In this document: piece by piece, positions 18,313 through 27,846 of the stretch
How the letters are laid out: each line of letters starts with the position of its first letter
Numbering within the stretch: the stretch's first letter is position 1
NCBI GenBank assembly: GCA_004799545.1
Contig: SSMU01000014.1
Location: forward strand, 186,001-250,000
Direction: 5' to 3'
DNA from: Phenylobacterium sp.
Lineage (GTDB): Bacteria > Pseudomonadota > Alphaproteobacteria > Caulobacterales > Caulobacteraceae
DNA: 64,000 bases
Position numbers and translations under genes: made by a program
The notes under the pieces: generated by a model
The model's input: only the letters and a program-made list of their open reading frames with translations
Database searches by the model: none
What the model was told of the DNA's origin: nothing

Positions 18313-21051
18313 ATGCCGACGCCGGAGCAGAAGGCGCGCCAGCTAATCGACGCCCAGCTCGTGGCGGCCGGCTGGATCATCCAGGACCGCGAGGACATCA
18401 ACCTCGGCGCGGGTCTCGGCGTGGTCGTGCGTGAATTTCCGCTCGCCGGCGGGCACTGCGACTATCTGCTTTTCGTGGATCGCAAAGCCTGCGGCGTCAT
18501 CGAGGCCAAGCCGGAGGGCGTGACCCTCTCAGGCGTCAGCGATCAGGCTTCGAACTATCAGCAACAGCTTCCGCCGGGCCTCGCCAACTGGAGCGATCCG
18601 CTACGCTTCGACTACGAGGCCAGCGGATCGGAGACCCTGTTCAGCGACCGGGCCGACCCGGAGCAGCGGTCGAGATACGTCTTCTCGTTCCACTGTCCTG
18701 AGACCCTGCTGGAATGGCTCAAGTCCGACACGTCGTTGCGGGGCCGGCTGCAGAACCTGCCGCCACTGAACGAAACGGACCTGCGCGATTGCCAGGTCGA
18801 GGCGATCGTCGCGCTGGAGGAGTCGCTGGCGGCCGGCAAGCCGCGGTCGCTCGTCCAGATGACCATGGGCGCCGGGAAGACCTTCACCGCCGCGACGCTG
18901 TCCTACCGGCTGCTCGCCCACGGCGACGCGAAGCGCGTTCTGTTCCTGGTCGACCGCAACAATCTCGGCCGGCAAACTCTCAAGGAATTCCAAGCCTACC
19001 GCCCACCCGGTACGGGTCGGCTCTTCACCGAACTCTATAACGTCCAGCGCCTTGGCCCCGCTGGCCTGGACAAGGACGCCAAGGTGGTCATCTCGACCAT
19101 CCAGCGGGTGTTCGCCCAGCTCTCGGGCGAGGAGCTGAGCGAGGAGGACGAGGAGGCCAGCGCCTACGAGAGCGAAACCCAGGGCGCGCCGAAGGCGGTC
19201 ATCTACAATGCAGACATGCCGCCGGAGACCTTCGATGTGGTCATCGTCGATGAGTGCCACCGCTCGATCTACGGCACGTGGCGGCAGGTATTGGAGTACT
19301 TCGACGCCTTCACCATCGGCCTGACCGCGACGCCGTCGGTCCACACCCTCGGCTACTTCCAGAAGAACCTCGTGGCCGAATACCCCTACGAACGGGCGGT
19401 CATCGACGGCGTCAACGTGCCCTTCGAGGTGTTCCGCATCCGCACCGAGATCGGCGAGCGGGGCGGCCGGGTGCCCGCCGGGTTCACGGTTCCGCGCCGT
19501 GACCGGCACACACGCCGGCAGAGGTACGAAGAACTGACCGATGATCTGATCTATTCCGCGAAGGAGCTCGACCGTTCGGTCATCGCGCCGAACCAGATCA
19601 GGACGGTGCTGGAGACCTACCGTGATACGCTGCCGACCGAGTTGTTTCCTGGCCGCGAGGAAGTGCCAAAAACCCTGATCTTCGCGAAGGACGATCACCA
19701 CGCCGAGGAGATTGTCCACATCGCCCGCGAGGTGTTCGGCAAGGGCAACGAGTTCGCGAAGAAGATCACCTACAAGACCGGCAACGTGGATCCGGAGACG
19801 CTGATCGCCGCCTTCCGCAACAGCTTCAATCCGCGCATCGCCGTGACCGTCGACATGATCGCCACCGGCACGGACATCAAGCCGGTCGAGGTGCTGATCT
19901 TCCTGCGTGACGTGAAGTCGGCGCTCTACTTCGAGCAGATGAAGGGCCGCGGCGTCCGCACCCTGGAGGATGCCGATCTCCTCAAGGTCACGCCCGATGC
20001 ACAGAGCAAGGACCGCTTCGTCCTGATCGACGCGGTCGGTGTGACCGAAAGCGCCAAGACCATTTCCTCGCCCCTAGAGCGGGAACCCATCGTCGCGTTC
20101 GACAAACTCCTTGAACAGGTCGCCAGCGGCCGGAACGATCCGGACGTCGTGTCGACCCTCGCGGCTCGGCTTGCGATGCTGGACCGCAAGCTGAGCGAGG
20201 AGGATCGCGCCCGCGTCGTGGCCGTCACGGGCGGGCGCACGCCGAAGGACATTGCCGCCGAACTGCTGCAGTCGCTGGACAACGACCGGATCGAGGGGCT
20301 TGCGACCGAGGAGGTTCCCGGAGAGGTGACGGCCGCCCGGTTCGACGAAACGGCGGCCCGCCTCCGGCAGGAGGCTCTCCGTGTGTTCGACGATCCCAAG
20401 CTCCGCAAGGTGCTGATCGAGTTGAAGACGCAGAGCGAAGTGGTCATCGACGAGTTCAGCCGCGACGCGGTGATTTCCACCGGCTTCGACGAGAAGGCCG
20501 CCACGGAGATGACGGGCCGGTTCAGACAGTTCCTGGACGAGAACCAGGACGAACTGACAGCGCTGACGATCCTCTACGGCAAGCCCTACGCGGCCCGGCG
20601 CCTCACCTACGAGAGCCTGGAGGAGTTGCGCGGCGCCTTGGCGCGGCCACCTTGGCTGCTCGAGCCCATCAAAGTCTGGCAAGCCTACAAGCGACTTTCC
20701 AACGGCGCGATCAAGGCCGACCCCGCCCGCGTGCTCACCGACGTCGTGGCGCTTGTCAGGTACGCGCTCGATCAGCGCGACACGCTTGCCCCGCTGTCAT
20801 CCGAGGTCGCCGGCCGCTTTAATCTCTGGCTCGGCCGCGAAGAGCGCGCCGGGCGGACCTACACTGCGGAGCAGCAGACTTGGCTGGAGGCAATCCGCGA
20901 TCACGTGGCGGCCAACGTTGACGTTCACCTCCGCGACCTTCAGGAACTCCCCCAGTTCGCCGAGCGGGGCGGCGTGATCGCCGCGCGTCAGGCGTTCGGC
21001 GAGCGTCTGGACGGGCTTATCGAGGACCTTTCGGACGCGCTAGTGGCGTAG
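18313..21051 (+). CDS. hsdR: Type I restriction enzyme, R (motor/endonuclease) subunit
   Basis: A 912-residue EcoEI-like HsdR. The N-terminal nuclease has Asp50 (GGHCDYLLFVD) and Glu64-x-Lys66 (IEAKPEG), a PD-(D/E)XK core. The helicase motor shows Walker A TMGAGKT at about 184-190, DECH at 313-316, TATPS at 338-342 and the arginine-finger motif MKGRGVRT. The EcoEI-type C-terminal domain that contacts the methylase follows. All motifs are intact, so it should cleave unmethylated DNA after translocation. The hsdS start is nine bases past the stop, so the genes form one operon. The order R-S-M is less common than R-M-S. Confidence 0.95.
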   Translation: MPTPEQKARQLIDAQLVAAGWIIQDREDINLGAGLGVVVREFPLAGGHCDYLLFVDRKACGVIEAKPEGVTLSGVSDQASNYQQQLPPGLANWSDPLRFDYEASGSETLFSDRADPEQRSRYVFSFHCPETLLEWLKSDTSLRGRLQNLPPLNETDLRDCQVEAIVALEESLAAGKPRSLVQMTMGAGKTFTAATLSYRLLAHGDAKRVLFLVDRNNLGRQTLKEFQAYRPPGTGRLFTELYNVQRLGPAGLDKDAKVVISTIQRVFAQLSGEELSEEDEEASAYESETQGAPKAVIYNADMPPETFDVVIVDECHRSIYGTWRQVLEYFDAFTIGLTATPSVHTLGYFQKNLVAEYPYERAVIDGVNVPFEVFRIRTEIGERGGRVPAGFTVPRRDRHTRRQRYEELTDDLIYSAKELDRSVIAPNQIRTVLETYRDTLPTELFPGREEVPKTLIFAKDDHHAEEIVHIAREVFGKGNEFAKKITYKTGNVDPETLIAAFRNSFNPRIAVTVDMIATGTDIKPVEVLIFLRDVKSALYFEQMKGRGVRTLEDADLLKVTPDAQSKDRFVLIDAVGVTESAKTISSPLEREPIVAFDKLLEQVASGRNDPDVVSTLAARLAMLDRKLSEEDRARVVAVTGGRTPKDIAAELLQSLDNDRIEGLATEEVPGEVTAARFDETAARLRQEALRVFDDPKLRKVLIELKTQSEVVIDEFSRDAVISTGFDEKAATEMTGRFRQFLDENQDELTALTILYGKPYAARRLTYESLEELRGALARPPWLLEPIKVWQAYKRLSNGAIKADPARVLTDVVALVRYALDQRDTLAPLSSEVAGRFNLWLGREERAGRTYTAEQQTWLEAIRDHVAANVDVHLRDLQELPQFAERGGVIAARQAFGERLDGLIEDLSDALVA

Positions 21052-21060
21052 GGGGCGAAA

Positions 21061-22434
21061 GTGGCCGGACGAGGTAAGCGCGCGGCTGCCATTGAGCCGG
21101 TGGCGGAACCATGGGAACTGCCCGATGGGTGGATTTGGGAGCCTCTTGGTCACCTCTTTACGAAATCCACCGCCAAGCATCCACCGGATCACCAATCCAG
21201 CTTGCGCTTCATCGGCTTGGAACACATTCCGCCCCACCAAATGAAGGCTGTGGGATACGGAGCTTTCAACCAGATGCGGAGCGCCGCGTCCTCCTTTCGG
21301 TCGGGTGATGTGTTGTATGGGCGATTGCGACCCTACCTGAATAAGGTCTGGGTCGCCGACTTCCATGGCGCGTGTTCTGGCGAGTTGTTGGTACTCAGGT
21401 CTGAACCTCAGGTCTTGAACCGCTACTTGGCCTATGTGCTTCACGATGGCCGGTACGTGGCGTTCGCATCTCATGCGGTAGCTGGGGATCGGCCACGGCT
21501 CGATTTGGGGGAGATGGCCAACTATCCCGTCCCTGTTCCGCCGCGCGACATCCAGGAGCGCATTGTTGCCCGGATCGATGAGCTCTTCGCGGAGATAGAA
21601 AAGGGCGAACTCGCGGTATCCGACGCGCGCGATGCCCTCCAGGCCCAACAGATGGCTTTTGAGACGCATATCTTCGACGGCAAGTTTGCCAGCGCCGCTG
21701 GTGCCTCAGACGAGTCTGAGTCCGTGGAGAGCCTTCTGGGGGAGATTGCGGCCTCAGCGCCTTACCAAAGAGCTAAGCGAGCCGGGGTCCCTGTTGACGA
21801 GGCGATGCCTCGGCTCCCGGAGCACTGGCGCTGGGTGCGCTTGGAGCAACTGATCCATGAAGGCCCTTCGAATGGCTACTCGCCAAGTGCCTCGGGAGGC
21901 CCGACCGGTACTCCCTCCCTCAAGCTCACCGCGACATCGGGCGGGAAGATCCGGTTGGACGAGGATTGCGTGAGGGTGTTGAGCGAGAAGATCGAGCCAA
22001 CATCACCGCTCTTCCTAAGAGAGCACGATGTACTCTTCCAGCGGGGCAACACACGGGAGCTCGTGGGCATCGCCGCGATCTTCAACGGGCCACCAAACAC
22101 CTACGTCTACCCCGATTTGATGATTCGAGTGCGTACCCGGTGGCCTTGGCTCGCTCGCTGGCTGTGGCGCTGGGCAAATTCACCACGCGGTCGAAAGTAC
22201 ATGATGGAAAGTGCTCAGGGCGCTGCGGGGTCAATGCCAAAAATCACCGGCAAAACGGTACGGCAGATGCCGGTGCCCGTGGGGCCACCTTTGCAAATGG
22301 CTGAGGCCCTCGAGCGGTTGGAGGCGGGCAGCTCCACTGATCTTTCGCGTGAACTTGAGGATGTCTCGGCTACCGCTGCCCGTCTCCGCCAGTCCATTCT
22401 CGCCGCAGCGTTCCGTGGAGACCTCGTGAAATGA
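21061..22434 (+). CDS. hsdS: Type I restriction-modification, specificity subunit
   Basis: A 457-residue HsdS starting at GTG after a GGGGGCGA ribosome site. Two target-recognition domains begin at ELPDGWIWEPLGHL (about residue 19) and RLPEHWRWVRLEQL (about residue 253). Each is followed by a helical spacer; the first is PVPPRDIQERIVARIDELF. The codon use and base composition are less GC-rich than the flanking housekeeping genes, as usual for recently exchanged specificity subunits. It sets the bipartite recognition sequence for both methylation and cleavage. The stop overlaps the hsdM ATG (ATGA). Confidence 0.93.
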   Translation: MAGRGKRAAAIEPVAEPWELPDGWIWEPLGHLFTKSTAKHPPDHQSSLRFIGLEHIPPHQMKAVGYGAFNQMRSAASSFRSGDVLYGRLRPYLNKVWVADFHGACSGELLVLRSEPQVLNRYLAYVLHDGRYVAFASHAVAGDRPRLDLGEMANYPVPVPPRDIQERIVARIDELFAEIEKGELAVSDARDALQAQQMAFETHIFDGKFASAAGASDESESVESLLGEIAASAPYQRAKRAGVPVDEAMPRLPEHWRWVRLEQLIHEGPSNGYSPSASGGPTGTPSLKLTATSGGKIRLDEDCVRVLSEKIEPTSPLFLREHDVLFQRGNTRELVGIAAIFNGPPNTYVYPDLMIRVRTRWPWLARWLWRWANSPRGRKYMMESAQGAAGSMPKITGKTVRQMPVPVGPPLQMAEALERLEAGSSTDLSRELEDVSATAARLRQSILAAAFRGDLVK

Positions 22435-23891
22435 ACGAGCAAACGCTTGTCTCCAAAGTTTGGAACTACGCTCACGTGCTCCGCGACGAGGGCGTCAGCT
22501 ACGGTGACTATGTTGGGCAGATCAGCTTCCTGCTGTTCCTTAAGATGGACGAGGAAAGAACGAAACTCCTCGGAGAGCCCTCTCTGATCCCTGCGGATTA
22601 CCAGTGGGAGACCCTGCGGACGAAATCAGGGGAGACGCTCGACATTCACTACAAGGCGGCGCTGGCGGCGCTGTCGAAGCGCACGGACTTCGTCGGTACT
22701 CTTTTCCTCAAGGCCGAGAGTAAGATTGACGATCCTGCCAAGCTCCAACGCCTCGTCAGTCTGATCGACGGCGAGGTTTGGATGGGTGTGAATGTCGATG
22801 TGAAGGGCACCATCTACGAAGGCTTGCTCGAGCGGAACGCAGGAGAGGTCAAAAGCGGGGCCGGGCAGTACTTCACCCCGCGAGCCTTGATCCAAGCAAC
22901 TGTTCAGGTCGTCGATCCACAACCCGGCAAGACGGTCTGCGATCCGGCTTGCGGCACCGGAGGCTTCCTGCTGGCAGCCTACGAGCACATGAAGACCAGC
23001 GAGGCCGCGCGCGACCGAAAGGTCAACGAGCGGCTGCGGCGAGAGACCTTCCGGGGATACGACATTGTTCCCGAAGTCGTTCGTCTCTGCGCCATGAACC
23101 TATACCTCCACGGCGTGGGGGGTGAGACCTCCCCCGTGATCGCCGCGGACGCGCTATTGACCAAGCCCGCGGAGAGCTGGGACATCGTCTTGGCCAATCC
23201 GCCATTCGGTAAACGCCAATCGTTCCGCATCGTAAACGATGAGGGCGGCATCGACACCGAGCGGCAGGACTACGTCCGCGAAGACTTCACTGTCACGACG
23301 GGCAACAAGCAGCTCAACTTTCTCCAGCACATCATGTCGGTCTTGGGTCCTGGAGGTTCGGCGGCTGTAGTCCTTCCCGATGGTGTCCTTTCCGCCATGG
23401 GAGCCGGCGAGATGCTTCGGCACCGGCTGTTCACCGAGTTCAACTTTCACACGCTGCTTCGGCTCCCCACCGGGATTTTCTACAAGCAAGGGGTGAAGGC
23501 CAATGTGCTGTTCTTCCAGCGCGCCCCGGCCGGCGAGGGCGTCGCGACCGAGGCTTTGTGGATCTATGACTTCCGGACCAACCAGCGGTTCACCCTGCGC
23601 CAACGTCCTCTGAAGCGCGCCGACCTGGACGACTTCGTAGCTGCGTACAGGTCCGGCCGTCAGCACGAGCGCGTGGAGAGCGAGCGCTTCCGACGCTTCG
23701 CCTACGAGGATCTCGCCAAGCGCGACAAGCTCAACCTGGACATCTTCTGGCTCAAAGACGACGGCCATGTCGACCCCGACAGCCTCCCGCCGCCGGATGA
23801 GGTCGCTGCGGAGATTGTGGAGAACCTGGAGCTGGCGCTGGAGAAGTTCCGCAACGTGGCCGCGGCCTTGGCGCCGGTTCCGACCGAATAG
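22431..23891 (+). CDS. hsdM: Type I restriction-modification, DNA methyltransferase subunit
   Basis: A 486-residue N6-adenine methyltransferase of the HsdM type. Residues 1-120 form the HsdM N-terminal helical domain (VWNYAHVLRDEGVSYGDYV). The SAM loop DPACGTGGF is at 171-179 and the catalytic NPPF at 256-259, so the enzyme looks active. With HsdS it methylates the host site. It is the last gene of the operon; an inverted copy of the repeat found before hsdR follows 20 bases after its stop. Confidence 0.96.
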   Translation: MNEQTLVSKVWNYAHVLRDEGVSYGDYVGQISFLLFLKMDEERTKLLGEPSLIPADYQWETLRTKSGETLDIHYKAALAALSKRTDFVGTLFLKAESKIDDPAKLQRLVSLIDGEVWMGVNVDVKGTIYEGLLERNAGEVKSGAGQYFTPRALIQATVQVVDPQPGKTVCDPACGTGGFLLAAYEHMKTSEAARDRKVNERLRRETFRGYDIVPEVVRLCAMNLYLHGVGGETSPVIAADALLTKPAESWDIVLANPPFGKRQSFRIVNDEGGIDTERQDYVREDFTVTTGNKQLNFLQHIMSVLGPGGSAAVVLPDGVLSAMGAGEMLRHRLFTEFNFHTLLRLPTGIFYKQGVKANVLFFQRAPAGEGVATEALWIYDFRTNQRFTLRQRPLKRADLDDFVAAYRSGRQHERVESERFRRFAYEDLAKRDKLNLDIFWLKDDGHVDPDSLPPPDEVAAEIVENLELALEKFRNVAAALAPVPTE

Positions 23892-23910
23892 TTCTGAAGG
23901 CGGTCACTCG

Positions 23911-23940
23911 GCTTGGGTCCCGGCTTTCGCCGGGATGGGC
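23911..23940 (+). repeat. Dispersed 30-bp palindromic repeat, right of hsd operon
   Basis: GCTTGGGTCCCGGCTTTCGC and the bases after it are the reverse complement of the copy at 18212-18241 apart from about two bases. It follows hsdM directly and could serve as its transcript 3' hairpin. A third copy in this orientation is at 53029-53058. Confidence 0.75.
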
Positions 23941-23961
23941 GGGGAAAAAAGCCCAAGAAAT

Positions 23962-23997
23962 TTGACTCCTCGCCGTTCTCATGTTCTTGTTTTGTTC
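23962..23997 (+). promoter_or_regulatory. Promoter with LexA (SOS) box, copy 1
   Basis: TTGACT at 23962-23967 is a good -35. GTTC at 23983-23986 and GTTC at 23994-23997 form GTTC-N7-GTTC, the alphaproteobacterial LexA box. The second half-site abuts the ATG and no Shine-Dalgarno sequence is present. If transcription starts at the A of the ATG, the -10 would lie inside the box. This fits a leaderless, LexA-repressed gene. The same arrangement precedes the paralogue near 50.46 kb. Confidence 0.75.
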
Positions 23998-24618
23998 ATG
24001 TCATCCCCACTCGAGGACATGGCTGAGCGGCAGGGCCGCATGCTGGCGGAGCTTGCGGAGCTGACGCTCGAGGCGGCGCGCATCCTGCAGGGGCGGCTGG
24101 CGGAGGCGCAGACGCCGGCGGAGGCGCGCGACCTGGGGCTGACGTTCCAGCGGGTGTCGCGGTCGCTCAGACAGACCCTGATGCTGGAGATGCGGCTGGA
24201 GAAGGACCGCCGGGCGCTGGCGCGGGAGGCGGCGGACGATGCGGCCAAGGCTCGCGAGGCTGAGGCCAAGGCCCGCGAGGCCGAGGTGCAGGTGCGCCGG
24301 TTCAAGGTGCGCCATGCGGTGAGCCGGATGATCCTCGATGCTTACGAGTCCGAGGAGGACGCCGAGCCGCTGCTCGATGAGCTGGAAGAATGCCTAGACG
24401 CCTATGTCCGCGGCCACGACGCCGCGCCCCTGGAGGCGCTGGTCGAGACCCTGGCCCGCGACCTGGGCCTCGAGCTGGATGCTGCGGACGGGGACGATCC
24501 GGCGGATCACGACGGCGACGAGGTCGCGGCGGAGGCTGCGCCCGCGCCGGAGGGCCGGCCGCCGCCGCTGATCCAGACGCCCGATTTCGGCTGGGCGGCG
24601 GCGCCGGATTCGTCCTGA
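23998..24618 (+). CDS. SOS-box-associated coiled-coil protein, paralogue 1
   Basis: A 206-residue protein of no recognised function. Residues 5-60 are helical (EDMAERQGRMLAELAELTLE, then LGLTFQRVSRSLRQTL). Residues 60-105 are a highly charged Ala/Glu/Lys/Arg coiled coil, followed by an acidic helical part and a short conserved tail LIQTPDFGWAAAPDSS. A second gene at about 50 kb encodes a diverged paralogue with the same start, helical core and tail. The ATG chosen directly follows a perfect LexA box, and similarity to the paralogue begins there. Induction by DNA damage is inferred. A role in checkpoint control or DNA repair would fit but is not shown. Confidence 0.75.
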   Translation: MSSPLEDMAERQGRMLAELAELTLEAARILQGRLAEAQTPAEARDLGLTFQRVSRSLRQTLMLEMRLEKDRRALAREAADDAAKAREAEAKAREAEVQVRRFKVRHAVSRMILDAYESEEDAEPLLDELEECLDAYVRGHDAAPLEALVETLARDLGLELDAADGDDPADHDGDEVAAEAAPAPEGRPPPLIQTPDFGWAAAPDSS

Positions 24619-24642
24619 GGGCGCGGGGCGACCGAAGGGCTA

Positions 24643-24661
24643 GGCGCTTCGCGCCGATTTT
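24643..24661 (+). terminator. Terminator hairpin after paralogue 1
   Basis: GGCGC-TTC-GCGCC followed by GATTTT, 24 bases after the stop. The same hairpin follows the paralogue near 49.77 kb. Confidence 0.55.
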
Positions 24662-24825
24662 GGCCACGAACCCACACGAACCCACACGAACAAGCCAGGC
24701 CGGAGAGGTCGTGGCCCGCGACCTTGCGCGCCGTCAGGCGTGGTTCAATAGATCGGCGCTGCGCGCCCCGCGGCGGCGATGGCCAGGGTCCTCGTTCGTG
24801 TGGGTTCGTGTGGGTTCGTGGCCAA
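24660..24825. repeat. Inverted-repeat element B (GAACCCACAC type)
   Basis: The two 32-bp ends (24660-24691 and 24794-24825) are perfect reverse complements. Each contains two CCACACGAAC units after TTGGCCACGAAC, that is, GAAC spaced by six bases, a 10-bp period. The core begins with CCAGGCCGGAGAGGTCGTGG, which is also present in element C. It occupies the convergent gap between paralogue 1 and purB. No ORF or transposase is inside. The GAAC spacing is N6, not the N7 of a LexA box. Confidence 0.85.
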
Positions 24826-24861
24826 TCAAAAAGGCCGCTCAACCGCCGAGACGCCTCGGGC

Positions 24862-26187
<1,326 letters not shown>

Positions 26188-26241
26188 GGTAGGCGCGGTG
26201 TGCGAGCCCGCCGCGCGAATGTCAAATCCCAGGGCGGAAAA

Positions 26242-27777
26242 TCAGTCCGCCTCGCCCCGCTCCGCCCGCGCCTTGGCCATGGCGCCCTTCAGGCCGAAGG
26301 AGGCCAGCAGGTAGTGGACCGCCGCCCACAGGCCGAGCGCATAGGCCACCAGGATGCCCTGCCGGGTGGCGAGGCTGAGCGCCCCGCCGCAGGCGCTGGC
26401 CGCCGCGGCGCCTGCGCCCTTGGGCGCCAGGCCCCCCGGGCAGGCCGCCTGGAAGGCGTGCGGGTCGGCGGCGAAGAAGCCGCTGATCGCCGAGCCCAGG
26501 CCCTGCAAGTCCGGGTGGGCGTAGTGGAAGGCCGCGAAGTGGTCGATCACCCAGCCGGTGATCATCGGCCCGCCGCCCAGCCCCACCAGGTTGAGGAAGA
26601 AGAACAGCAGCGCCGTGGCCGTCGCCCGCCGGCGCGTCGGCACCATGTTCTGGATCACCCCGAACGTCGGGCCCAGGTAGGTGTAGGAGAAGATCCCCGG
26701 CAGGATGATCAGCACCGCGGCGGTCTTCCAGCTGGCCGCGGTGAACACCATCCACAGGATCGGGTAGGCGATGGTGATGCCGATCGCCGGCACCAGGGCG
26801 TACCAGCGGGCGCCGGCCTTCGCCAGCCGGTCGGTGAGGAAGCCGCCGGCCAGGGTGCCGATCCCCTGGCCGATGCCGGCGGCGAGGCCGGTGATCAGGC
26901 CGACCGTGCCGTAGGAGAGGTGGAAGGTGCGGATGAAATAGGGCGGCACGAACTGGCCCGCGCCATAGCCGCCCATGGAGACCAGGGTCACTCCCATCAC
27001 CATGTTGAACACCGGCCACTTGAGGAACAGGGTCTTGAACACCGCCCCCATCTCGGTGAGCTCGCCCCACAGGGTGGCCGGCGGCCGGGCCGGCTCGTCG
27101 GGGACCACGTCCTCGGCCAGGGCCGGGGCGGCCTCCGGCTCGGAGTGGCCGCGCGGCGGCTCCTTGATCAGGAGCTTGATGGCCAGCGCCACCGCCAGGC
27201 CCGGCAGGCCCACCACCATGAAGGCGGTGCGCCAGGTGAAGTGCTCCACCAGCTGGCCGCCGATGATCGCGCCGAGCATGGAGCCGAGCGGGATGCCGAA
27301 GGAGTAGATGGCCAGGGCCGAGGCGCGCCGCTTGGGCGCGTAGTAGTCGCTGATCAGGCTGTGGGCCGGCGGCGACAGCCCCGCCTCGCCGACCCCCACC
27401 CCGAACCGGAACAGCGCCAGGGTCGTGAAGCTCGCCGCCGTGCCGCAGAGCGCGGTGAAGCCCGACCAGATGACGATGGCCACCGCGATGATGTTGACCC
27501 GGCTGAACCGCTCGGCCAGCCGCGCCAGGGGGATGCCCAGGAAGGTGTAGAGCAGGGCGAAGAACAGCCCGCCCAGCATGCCCAGCTGGGTGTCGGTGAG
27601 GTGCAGGTCCTCTTTGATCTTCTGCCCGATGGTGGCGATGATCGTGCGGTCGATGAAGTTGAAGGTGTAGGCGACCACCAGCAGGATGAGCACCAGGGTC
27701 TTGTAGCCCTCGGAATAGACGGGCCTCGCACCCGAAGCCGGCGCCGCGCGCCCGGCCTTCATCGTCTGATCGGTCAT
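26242..27777 (-). CDS. MFS transporter, spinster-like family
   Basis: A 511-residue transporter with about 12 membrane segments and the MFS loop between segments 2 and 3 (GIPLARLAERFSR). A charged cytoplasmic loop at about residues 195-235 links the halves. A Cys- and Ala-rich insert before the last helices (QAACPGGLAPKG) is unusual. The ATG has GGGGGGAG upstream; a TTG one codon earlier is less likely. The family carries lipids, sugars or aromatic compounds, and the substrate is not predictable. A regulator on the same strand lies just upstream. Confidence 0.85.
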   Translation of the reverse strand: MTDQTMKAGRAAPASGARPVYSEGYKTLVLILLVVAYTFNFIDRTIIATIGQKIKEDLHLTDTQLGMLGGLFFALLYTFLGIPLARLAERFSRVNIIAVAIVIWSGFTALCGTAASFTTLALFRFGVGVGEAGLSPPAHSLISDYYAPKRRASALAIYSFGIPLGSMLGAIIGGQLVEHFTWRTAFMVVGLPGLAVALAIKLLIKEPPRGHSEPEAAPALAEDVVPDEPARPPATLWGELTEMGAVFKTLFLKWPVFNMVMGVTLVSMGGYGAGQFVPPYFIRTFHLSYGTVGLITGLAAGIGQGIGTLAGGFLTDRLAKAGARWYALVPAIGITIAYPILWMVFTAASWKTAAVLIILPGIFSYTYLGPTFGVIQNMVPTRRRATATALLFFFLNLVGLGGGPMITGWVIDHFAAFHYAHPDLQGLGSAISGFFAADPHAFQAACPGGLAPKGAGAAAASACGGALSLATRQGILVAYALGLWAAVHYLLASFGLKGAMAKARAERGEAD

Positions 27778-27846
27778 CAACTCCCCCCTGATTTGCGCGG
27801 GACCGTAGCCGCGCCCGGGCGCCGGGGGAACCCATCGATCGCGGCC

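Noticed and set aside
24660..24825. GAAC direct repeats of element B as LexA boxes
   Set aside because: The spacing is six bases (GAAC-N6-GAAC), whereas the alphaproteobacterial LexA box needs seven; the true boxes are at 23983 and 50463.
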